Below, piece by piece: positions 38,401-50,400 of a stretch of DNA of 64,000 nt (position 1 is its first letter; the number at the start of each line of letters is the position of its first letter). Location of the stretch: the NCBI GenBank assembly GCA_963978905.1, contig OZ022258.1, forward strand, positions 44,810,591 to 44,874,590, given 5' to 3'. A model generated the notes under the pieces. That model searched no databases and was not told the origin of the DNA. It saw only the letters and a program-made list of their open reading frames with translations. Position numbers and translations under genes: made by a program. The stretch is from Trichostrongylus colubriformis (lineage: Eukaryota; Nematoda; Chromadorea; Rhabditida; Trichostrongylidae).

Positions 38401-41400
38401 ACTACCACCGTTTCCTTTCCGTATCTTACGCCATTCAAAGAAAAATTTGCGATAATGAAGATGACATTGATCTTGATATGTTTATTTTGCCGAAAAAGGT
38501 TATCCGGGAGATGAAAGACGATAATGCCAATAGATGCGTGAGAACTTGTACTACATATATATGTACAGAAGAAATTGCTGCAAAGCAGTTTGAGAGAAAA
38601 AAGCAAGTTTTTAAAAAACGAATGAATTTTCCCGACGACCTAATAGTATGTCAACAAGGTTATTTTCTTTGGAGCAAACTGTAGCAACGCATGCGATCGC
38701 CCGGCCTCGGGCGCGCGTGGTTGTGACGTCATCCAGCACGCCCCGCATGCGCGGGCGGCGCTGAGTTTTACCATGGAGCCGCATAATCTTACCTTCATTG
38801 GGACTCCCTTCAACTCTAAGAATCTGAAAAGTTCCACAGCTTTGAGATCTTGTGCTCTCGCCACATAATGCCATAGATTGTCACCGTCTGAATGTGTGAG
38901 GTCATTACAGTACCATCGATTAATAGTGAATATTCGATAATCAGGCAAAATACTTACTGGCATCAGAATGCCTCCATTCCGCAGGTGTAAGCTGCAATTC
39001 GTACAACAAATCGAATGCCTTTTGCTCGATAATCACCATTGCGAGGGATTTGTTCACCGGTTTCACTTAAAAGTTTCATACAGGATAAAGGAGAAGTTTT
39101 TTGCGTAAGTCAATTCCCTGTTGGGATGCGCCACGCATTCTACGGTCATTAGAAATAGGATGGCAGGTGAATGCGATTTGGTCTATACAATGACTTGCGA
39201 AAGCCAACCAATGTATTGGGTCATTCCATAAGTAATGTCGTTTTTTTCAAGCATAAATTTTTCCTATAAAATTACAAGTTTTCGCAGCACATCATAAATT
39301 TTTTGGAAGAGGTTTTTCTGCTCTACAAAATGACATGTTCAGTTTCCGAGTTTATTAAAGTGGGGCCGACATTTAGGCTGGCGAGGAGGTAGGTCCAGCC
39401 GACAAAAATTGGCCAAACCGGCAATCAATTAAAACACTATATTCCACTTTAGGAAAATCAAGCAGTCATGTGTCGCGTACTTAGCTCTGAACTCTTCTAC
39501 AATATCCCATACTTAGTTGAACATGAAGTCATGTCGTTCTTTTTCTAAAATCTTTTTTTCGGAAGCACCCACATCCATTCAAAATGAAATTTTTTTTCCT
39601 TCAAACTCCTTGCTTAGAGTTGTTCTATGAACCACTTATAAGGACGTTCTGTGCTATATCGATAACATCTTTTTAGTTTGTTCTGGCTGCGATTCAGATT
39701 GAGTTTCAATACCATGCGATAGGGGTCCAGTTGACATTTTTCACAATTTATTTTTTCCATGAGAAACTTAGGGAATCCGGTCAGTGGTATTTCCCTGTTC
39801 CTACCCACCACCTGTCTTAACATTCACCACTCTTACAACTGATTGGTTGAGAAAATTTTCTTGCCTTGGTTCGAAGAAATTGTCTAAAATCACCGAGTTG
39901 TGGCGGAAAAACTAAATGTGAAGAAAGAGCGACGTGAATTTTTAAGCAACCGGGTGGTGGAACTTGCAGAAGAGGTCCGGGCCAGGCACAGAACACATGA
40001 TTGGTTAGTTTTCCATAAGTAAAATATGGTGTTTTAAAAGGTTGCCGGTTTGGCCAATTTTCGTCTGCTGGACCTACCTTTTCGACAGCCTAAATGTCGG
40101 CGGCATTCTAACATACTCAGAAACTGATCATGTCATTTTGTAGAGCAGAAAGTTCTCTTCCGAATGATATGTGAGATGCTGCGAAAACATGTGGTTTTAT
40201 GGCAAAAGTTTTCGCTTGAAAAAAAACGACACTACTTATGGAATGACCCAATATATTACAAATCAGTGCTTTTACCCTCCCAGACGAGTCTGATGGATGG
40301 AAGTTCTGGTTTGACTGGGCGGGCACTAATTCGGGATTTCATCCCGCACCATGGGAATGGGCGTGCGCGCCACCTTTCATGGTGCGGGGAGCAGAGTGTG
40401 TAAACTTATGACAAAAAATCGCGTGGCCCCTCGCGGCGAGTGCGGGTCGCTTGCAGCTTTATTCGTTGGAACAGCAACTACAACAACAAAGGCGAACTTC
40501 CGAAGCTTCCCAACTGCAATCTCTGAAGGTCCTCCACGGTACCAACCCATTGCGTCTTGAGCGGAATTTCAAACGACTCGTACTGATGGCGCCGCAAGTG
40601 CAACGCCGCGAAGCGATTTTTTGTCATAAGTGTACACACCCTACTTAGGCTCTCATCCTTATCATTCATCTGTCATTAATTCCCTTAGAATTACAATCGG
40701 AGCCATGTTCGAACTGTAGCTCCAATTATAAGTAATCGATGACTACATTTAGGTTGCTCTGCGTCATTATATTGAATTCTGCCCTGAAGACCTTCTCATA
40801 CTAACTGACTGCAACGCAAGATCATGAGATCCTTGCAAATAGACGTTTAGGAAGAATCTCAACGGGAATATCGGGATTTGTTGCAGCATTTTAAATTCGA
40901 ATCCGTTCAGGAGGGCATTTATCTTTTCGGCTGCGATATCAATCCTCACCCCTCTTACTATCTTCACCAACCCCTCTACAGAAGCAGTGTCCGCTCGCTC
41001 CATATAATAAATTAAAGGTACACTTCGCGATAATCTAATGGGTCGATTTACCTTGTTGAAACATTAGATCCCTTGGTAACTAGTCAGGCTGCACCTTTTT
41101 CGCGTCGCCCCGGTGCATTATCACGGTCCTACACCTGCTCGAACCCACTGCGACGCCACTGCGACGACACGTCCTTGAGCTCTCTTATTGGCCAACTGAG
41201 CAAAATGGGCGGCGTCGCAGTGGATTCCAGCAGGTGTAGGGCCGTGATAGCGTACCGAAACGACGAGAAAAAGGTGCAGTCAGACTAGTTACCCAGGGAT
41301 CTACTGTTCCAAGAAGGTAAGTTGACCTATTTGATTATCGCGAAATGTGCCTTTAACCATTGACAGTAAGGAGAAAAAGACATGTCAAACTAAAGAATGC

Positions 41401-44400
41401 CTCATGACCCAAGCTTATAGATTGATTCTGAAATGATCCTAATCCATGAAGTATGTCAAACCTTCTTCATCCTCCTTAGGCTTGGTTTCATAGCGTAGTA
41501 CATCGTTATGAACTCCATCGATACAACCATGCTGCTTTGTCGTCTGTAGGATCAGTCGAGCAGCATTTGAATTGCTTTTCAAAGCTGATATCACGAAGCT
41601 GAAGCCATCCTTGCTTTTCAACGCCAGTACATTTCTGAATAGGCAGAATTTCGCTTTGTTTCTCAAAGATCATCGCTATAAAAAGGAGCATAGAATTAGT
41701 CTAGTGATTTCAGTAAGACATTGCCCGTAAACACTGCCCCTGATACGTAATATTGCCTATGAGGGAATACATTGTTAGACAAGTTTGAGATAAAGTCTTG
41801 TTCAGAGTTTGCGGTTCAGGCGATTAAGTGAAAACAAAATGTCCGTATCGATTAAGCCATCGAGCGATCAGGCGATTAGATGATCGAGTGGAAACATCGA
41901 TAGATATCGATTCGCTGGTCGCTTCAGGCGACTAGGTAATCACGCGATCACCTGATCGCCTAATCGATACGTATCTATTTTCCATGATGGCAGGGTCGTC
42001 TGAACGCCCAGTCGATACGTATCTTTTTCCTATCGCTTGATCGCCTAATCGCCTTAGTAGTGATCTCTAGACGACACCAGTGAGACTCTGTGGTATCATA
42101 TAAAGCTTCATTTTTCACATCAAAAATTACACACACTACGTGTTAAATCCATTATGAAAGAGCTAGCATTTTTCCCAAACACAGAAATTCTTCCTTCCAT
42201 AGGAGAAATTGGGTGGGTGCCACGAGGTTGAATTTCCGCGCGGCCGCGCGCGACGAGCGGCGCGGCGGGTGCGAGTGTCAGTGGCGGGGCATGGCACCCT
42301 TCATGCGAGGCAGTGTGGCATGAGTGGAAGCGCAGACGTGACGCAGTCACGCTCGGCTGTTTTCCCACGGGCAATCGATACGGCGAATCGTACTGGTGAC
42401 GCCTTGAGTGCACCGCCGCGAAGCGGAAATTCGACCTCGTGACCTACCCAGCCGGAGAAATTTTCTCACCTCAGAACATTCTTCTCTACAGCCTTTTCCA
42501 GAATCTGTCTCAAAAACTGCAACTTGCCGTCCTCCAGTCTGATATTGAGGGCAATGTAAGGCAGGCTAGTAGGGGAAGTGTCGTATCCAAAACTGCCTAT
42601 TTCGTCGGGTTTCTTGGACACCGATTCCATTGTTAAACAGTTCGGAAATAAATCACAACCCCACATGAGCAAACGGTTCACATAGTCGACGAAGTTCTGA
42701 AAAAAACCCATTAGGAGTTTGATATTTTAAATTTTTTGGTTTTGATATTTTTAATTTTTTGATAACTGCTGTTTATCGCCGCAGCTCGCGATGCGAAAGT
42801 TACTACAAGGATGCTTTTGCCCATAACTCAGCATCCCTGTAGTAACTTTCGCATCGCGAGCTGCGGCGATAAACAGCAGTTATCAAAAAATTAAAAACAT
42901 CAAAATCATTACTAAAGCTTTCAGCTTCAAAATTCGATGCAGATATTGGCCAACCGGCTCAACACGTTATACGTGTGAGTGATAAGCTATGGTAAATATA
43001 CCATTCAAAAAGCTGAGTTAAGGTGAAGGTGGTGTCGGTAGTGTAATGGATTAGCACATATCCCCGGAAAGGATGAGGTGCGGGTTCGAGTCCCGTCCGG
43101 CACCGAAGCTTTTGCCCATAACTCAGCATCCTTGTAGTAACCCATCAGGAGTGTTGAATGCTCTTGAAAGGTACGGCTGTAGCATCATAGAGATTCTTTG
43201 TGACCCGTGTTTCTAGGGGCAAGGGCGAAGACAGTAGTGGGTTCTCATGCTGCACTGCAAACCCCTTTCTACACATACTTCTACAGACCTATTGCACACG
43301 CTCCACAGACTATCGTCGTTTCTAGAAACATTTCGGGAGTTCTCATGTGTCTGAACTCGGTTCAGGCTCATAAACTCGCAAAACATTTGGAGGCTTTCGA
43401 AATAGCTTAGGGAGAGTAGATGGAGTAGGAGTGACATGAGTTGTTGTTGGCAAATTGAAGAAAATGGGGAGCACAGAAATCGAAGCGGAGATTGTGGCTG
43501 AAATTGTTAATCTTAAAGTGTTCTGATTCCGCCGAGAAGGTGCGGTAGCAAATTATTAGGTTGAGTCGATATGACTCGGACAATGGTTGTGATGATTTCT
43601 AGAGATCATAACTTAGCAACGATTAAACTAAAATGGACGCGCGAGGTACCGTTGGAATGAGTATAAAAAGCTCTTCAAAGTACAGTCAAATAAACACTCC
43701 AAACTAGTTTCATTTCGCCACCATGCCGCACGATTTCAAGCCATCTAGAGACCACATCCGCAACGTCATACTCTTTCTATCGCTATCTGGCCAAGAACCC
43801 GCGGATATCGACAGACGCCTGCGAATTTAACAAGGAGCATATCTCGGCCAGAGGTGCAGTGTACTTCTGGCATTCGAAGTTTGCGTCGGGAGACTATTCC
43901 TTCGAAGACGAAGACCGCATTTGGTAGAGCGTACACGGCGTAGAGTACTGGAAGTTGATGAAGGTACAGCAGTATCCACCAACGTCTACAATTATCAATC
44001 ACGAGAATTGGAGGCAAATATCCTAAATTCGCAACGGCGGCGATCACATGCAGGGTCAAGCCTCCGTTGAGGAATCCTCAACAGGGGGGGGGGGGTCGTA
44101 TTTGGTCCGCTAGGAGGGGTGGGGTCGTAATTGTTGAGGTAGGCAGTGATCAGCAGAATTTCTCAGGCTAAGGGTCTAAAGTGTAAGGGGAGAAGTGATT
44201 AAGTTGACTAAATGGGTCCAACCCAAAACTAGTTTAACTTAATCATCATGGAAACCTCACGCGTGGCGCAATCTACAACGAAACCGACCAGTACCAATAA
44301 CTCTTTCGTTGGTCTGCAGATACCGAAACCACGTACATGGACACCTCCGGAATTCACCGATAAGCCGTGGAAAGCGATATCTATCAACGCGTACCACCGT

Positions 44401-47400
44401 GGATGGACACTCCAGAAACAATGGGATGAAAGCGGAAAATTAGCTGATATGGACTTCTTCCATATCTTACTACGATCGCAAGCACGTAATCTAGTGTTGG
44501 CGGCCACTATGCGGACCGGAAAAACGTTTGTATTCATTGAGAATGTGGATGAAATCCTCATGCATGGCCATCCCACAGAAAAGCTGACCGACGCTTCTCG
44601 CCTTTCCACTAGGCCTCCGAGAGCGAACTATGCATACTGGAAAAATTTCAGTAACAATGAATCGATTTTAGAGGAGATTCGTGGGAAGATCTCGCGAATT
44701 CGACAAAAAAAAAGCTTTCTTCGACTGACTTTTTTGAATTTTTCATGCTTCGTTCTGAAGATATGGCATAGCTCAGGTAGCCATCGAAAGCGACAACCTA
44801 GCAGACCCTGCTTCACCAAAACGAACTTATACGGTTAAGTTTGAAGGAAGTTATGGCCATTTCCGTGAAACACTTCGAAATTTTCCTCATCAAATCCTCA
44901 TCAACCTTCCCTCGAACTAACTTCCTTCATTTTGAAGATATGGCATGGTTCAGGAAGTCATTCGAGAGCGACAACCTAGCAGACCCTGCTTCACCAAAAC
45001 GAACTCATATGGTTGAGTTTGAAGGAAGTTATGGCCATTTCCGTGAAACACTTCGAAATTTTCCTCAACAAATCCTCATCTGGAAACCCATATCGAAAAC
45101 TAAGCAACCATTGGAGCAAGCAAGTGGCCAATAGATAGGTCCAAGGGAGTTATTAGGAAAACAGTTTACAGCTGTTTGAAAGATGGGCTCCAGATAAAGT
45201 TTGAAGTATTTCCAAAATGTTGGAATTTGGTATGGATACCGCGCTCCATCGTGATCGCCGCGTCGCACGTCGCTCGAAACGAAAATAGAAGCCGATGATG
45301 CCCGCTTCAGATCAATTTTTATTTGCTACCCTACTCTCCTATTTTTATTTACTACTCTACTCCTCGCCGATTACTCTCCTTTTGTGTATATTTCGCTAAG
45401 GCGCGTGTCAAGAATCCTCTAGCTTCGAAAATTAGTTTTCTTGAGTAGTAAACGACCATTTCGTATGATCATGTTTTTGACTTCATATAACCTAGGTATT
45501 ATCCATCCAAAATAACAATAACAGACGTAAAAGAGAGGGGGTCGTATTGAGACCCCCTTTTGGGGAGGGGGAGGGGGGGGCGGGGGTCGTATTTTTTGAA
45601 AATTTTCCTCATCTGGACGCTTGACCCTGATCACATCTCTACTTCCAGCACGACAACGCGAGACCGCATATTGCAAGATTGACCAAGGCCAGGAGGCCTG
45701 TCGTACGGTTGGACCGTGCTTCCACACCCACCGTACTCCTCAGACCTGGCCCCTTCGGATTTCCACCTTTTCCCCCACCTCCAACGCCACCTGGACGGTC
45801 GAGACTTCAAATTCGCGACGACGTCAAGAAGTCACACGAGAACTTCTTCAAGGCCCAGCCCCTGGCCTTCTGAAGCAAGGGCATCTACGATCTGTCTAAC
45901 CGGTGGCAGAAGGCCATCGATCAAGATGGAGCGTATTTCATGTAAATCCCAGTCGTTAAAAAGTTGTACGATGAGGATAATTGTCAACTTGTCCGATTCA
46001 TATCGACTCAACCTTATAGGTTGAAGCCTAGTGTAGTGGAAAATTTTGAAAAGTAAGACCTTTTCCTCCGGTTGACCATACCGCCGACCTGTTCCTTCCT
46101 CACTTTCTGCTCCTTCACACCAAAGCATGGTTCAACAGATTCAAGCTTAGCGTTGAAGGGATATCTTTGAGAAATGCAACAACCCAACAACCTACACCCA
46201 CTCCCTCTCAGATGCTACTGTTCTCATACACAATATTTTCCCCTAGAAACCCTCAGAAAGTCTTCCATCAACAATCATAGCACTGCTACCTAGCACAAAG
46301 TATTAGGTTGTCCCGAAAGTTCCGGAACACCTCGACCTCTTTCTTTCGAACTCATTTCTTCACAACATAAAGCCTTTTGCAGCATGTCATATATCATTCG
46401 GAAGAGAATTTTCTAATCTACAGAATGACATGTTTTGTTGACTGAAATGTGTTTATGTTGTAAAGTAAATTTGAAAAGGGGTCGAGGTGTTCCGGAACTT
46501 TCGGGACAACCTAATATTATTATGACTTGACGACATTAATTTAGGTATCGCCTCATCATTCCAAGAACTTCTCAGGAGAGAGTGATCTTTGATCCTCGCA
46601 GATTCTTGAAGGCATTTTCTTAAATACGCCCCTACCCCCGCACTCCATTCTCCAAAGCAAGATAATACCTGAAATTTCTCCACCCATGCTTGACATCGAA
46701 CTGGAAACCGCACTGAAGACTTTAAAGGCACATTCAGGATTATCAGGATATCACATCTCCTGCCGTGGATGGAAACTTCGACCCAAGCCACGTAGGCTGT
46801 ACCTTTACCGAGGAGTGGATGTCAGTTCCTGGAGCGTGCAGGGCCAAAGAATCTAGCGCAACAGCTCGGCCCTGCCCACCCCAGCCGGGGTCTGCCTTTA
46901 CTCTTCGACTCTTATCTTCGACATAGGTAGACCAACTACTAGCCAAGATCTTGAAATTGGCAGTAAACCAATCGCCTCGTGAAGTAAACCCAGACCTGAC
47001 CCCACACTAGGCACCGGAACACTTGCAGCACACCCCCGGCTAGGGTGAGCGGGGCCGAGCTGTTGCGCTATTCTTTTGCTCTGCACGCTCCAGGAACTGA
47101 CATCCACGCCTCGGTAAAGGTACAGCCTACGTGGCTTGGGTCGAAGTTTCCATCCACGGCAGGAGATGTGATATCCCAGTAATCCTGAAATATGCCTTTA
47201 ATGGCGTTTAAAAGATTCTATCCCTGTGACCAGTATCAGAAATAACAAAAGGGTTACCTGTGCTTCAGCAGGCTGACAATGGAGTGGTTTATCTAGTCTA
47301 GAGTATGCTTCTGCAGCGTGAATAATTGGCTGCTGACCATACTGGTTCGGCTGCCGGAGCCATATTTCAATTTCTCCATTGCAATGTTTCTGAAGCAGAA

Positions 47401-50400
47401 ACAACAAAGTAACACAACTAGTTCATAAAATTCCATTGAATCCAAAGCACTAAATACTTTAAAAACTATTACGAGCCATAAGAATATTGTTGATGACAGG
47501 CATCACGTCGTAGAGATGGGTGGATGGTGGAGATTCCTCAAGCCATAGACTGTTGTTCGACCAGACTTTCATTGGTAATTCAAGAAGTACATGAAGCAAA
47601 GTGAAGTGTGGGGACCTTAAAACGGAAGATCAAAAATGAAGAACCCGGTAGCAACCAATCAGTTTCGGACGCGCCAAGCATCAATCTTCCTCTTCTTTGA
47701 GCATATGGATGAAAGGATCGCCCTAGCTTTCATCCCACCAGATCGCTTGCATCAATGAGTCTAGCCCCAATGGGTAACTCTTTGCCACCCCTTTTCTTTT
47801 GTGCCCATCTTCACGGGTGAAATCACAGAGCAGATGAGATAAAATGGAACTCCATCGTACCACTATCCTCAATGACTTATTCAAGAAATTGCTGACTTTG
47901 CAGGGGTGACTGTTCCCGCAAAATCGCCAACCGGTCTTACAAGAAAAGGAGTAGCTGCGTTCATACTTTACGCCGGCGTGTGGCTGCCTCCACAGGCAGC
48001 GAGGCAGAGCGGCACGGAGGAGGTGCAGAGAGGACACAGCCAACGAGACAGGGTGGCACAGGCAGAGACGCAGAGACACGCAGCCACGCTCTGCCGCCGG
48101 CACCGCAAACTATGAACGCGACTTAAAGATTTTGCATAACAAAAGCTGCTGTTATATCTATAAACTGCGACTCGCGATATCGAGCATTTACCTGTGTCTT
48201 CGTGCGCACTGTCACTTGCGCGTATTATTTTTCTCCCGCCGCGCAGATCACGTGAGTGGCATTGCGGATGGAAAATAACACAATTAAGTGAGAGTGCGCA
48301 TGACGATACATGTGATCGCTTGATTGTAAGCAACCTCAGACTAACTAAATTAACGGACTCACCATGTACCAGCCAGCACCCCTCTCACATCATCGACATA
48401 CTCTAACATCCACTGGAAGAGTAGCAGGTTGGCCGACTGCAGAGCGATATGTAAGGGAGCTTGACCTAAAAGGAACAGTGCCATTTCTCCTACAATTTCA
48501 AAGGAATCGTACATGGGAATCACATGATTCTAATTCCTCTTGAAATCACTTTACTGATATATAAAATGAACATAAACACTTAAAATAAACCAAAAAATTT
48601 CCTTTGTTCTGAACAGAAATCGAAAAAATTGAAGAAGAGCTGCTACTCCTTCGTATTCCAAATGAGTAACATTTGAAACGCCGTCGGTGAACAAAGGGCA
48701 GTTCGAATTTTCGCGCCCAGTATTGATTTGCTTCTCACTGTGTGTCCCTCACCACATGACAGTCGGCTGTTTGCTCCTAGGAATTCGCAGCGGCTCTTTG
48801 CTCCTAGAAGTACTGCCTCCTCGGACGCCTTACCCCGACGGACGTCACTTTGAGAAGCTCTATCTCGGATGGGTTTTTGTTTTTTACGTGAAACTTTGCA
48901 TACGACCCTTAATAAACAAACACAACATGAATAAATGGATAACAAAACAAGCTATTTTTCCGGGCACGATCCCTTTAAGGGCGGCATTAAGGGAAATTCG
49001 GACGGAAAGTAAAAGAAATGGTGAATATGAAAGTCGAGATGTTTAGTAACACGGTGATGAAAAAAAACGGAAGGGAATGGCCAAAGAGCCGAGAACTAGG
49101 ACCCTTTCCCACCATTGATTCTCAACGTGGACGACCGTTCCGTCAAGAGGCGGGTAGCCGGGACGGCTCTGCCATTGGCATGTAACCAACTAACCAATGC
49201 GCAAAAACAACGAGGAAACATCACAAAAAATTAAAAGGCATCTCATCGTTAACTACAGACGAGCGAGGACATCAAGTGAGAATTTATGAAAAAGAAAAAA
49301 AGAATAGAAAAGAAAAACTCGCAAATTCTACTGGTGAGCAGCAAAAATCAAAACCACTAAAAAAGATAATCAGCTGATTAGAAATCGTAATCGCGGCCGA
49401 TCGCTCCAGCCGTGCCGCTCGCCTTGGCTTCTCCCACCCCAGCCAATCAAAGGAACCTCGTCGCCAGGAGGCGGGCTGTCCTAAACCAAGGCGGCTTGTC
49501 CTGATAAGGCCGCCTCCGCCACAGCTCAAGGGGGCGCCTTCCGCGGGGATTTCGCCATGCATAGGCCTTTCAGACCCGCAGTTTTTCACTCAATGACTCT
49601 TTCTGGGATTCCTCATCACCCACATTACCCCTAACACTGTCTTAAGTAACAATACCATTCTCGTTCTTCGATTCCACATTTCCACCGTACTTCATGATCG
49701 ATTCAAAGCACTGACGGTACTCCTTCTCAGTCATACCGTCCTGTCGACCATTATTCGGATCACGTAGACGAATTTTGATGCCGGCAAATACATGCATTAT
49801 TGTGTTTCCCATGCTGTCCGCTATAGAACAGTCTGCTCCACTGAATGAACACATTTTGTGAACGAATAATTTTGTACGCAAACACAAAGTACATATGACT
49901 ACTTACCGTGACAGCAGATACTGTATTTGTTCAGGTAATTCACTTTGTGCATCCTCGCTGCTATAACGAAGCAGTGATGACAGCAATGTGACCCCATCCA
50001 TGTCTTTTCCATTAATGTCAACCAAAGATGCTTTCTCTTCCAGTAGCCAGCGAACGATACCATAATGGCCTTGAATACCCATTTGCTAATTGCCATCATC
50101 TCCAAGAAGGAATAAATTTTTCGAATGAAAACCCTCCGAGATAGGTTGAGTGGCTCATGTTCGCCCCAAAAACAGCAGTCGCCACGGCGGTACGGGATTT
50201 CGACATTGACACTTATCAGAAGAGGGGTTTCAAATTTTCGTGGAACCTTGAATGAGGCCTAGGTAGTTCGAAAGAGTCTCGAATGTTGATTACATCACAA
50301 AATGTCGCTCCGAAGTGAGTTAGTGGGTCGAAGTTTGCTTGCGATGACTCATAGCCGGAAAAATCTGCTTACCTATTGTAACGCATAGACTAATCATGGG

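Noticed and set aside
40767..41003. Minus-strand frame of 78 codons between two PARP exons
   Set aside because: The exons on either side (41462-41634 and 38793-38887) join exactly in phase and make a continuous ankyrin sequence without it; no good splice borders.
41506..41691. Alternative frame reading IFEKQSEILPIQKC over the exon 41462-41634
   Set aside because: It needs an earlier acceptor and runs into a stop, while the other frame matches ankyrin repeats and both neighbours' phases.
44229..44609. Minus-strand frame of 126 codons opposite the unknown ORF
   Set aside because: Overlaps the longer plus-strand frame; no recognisable motif and no splice or start context favouring it.
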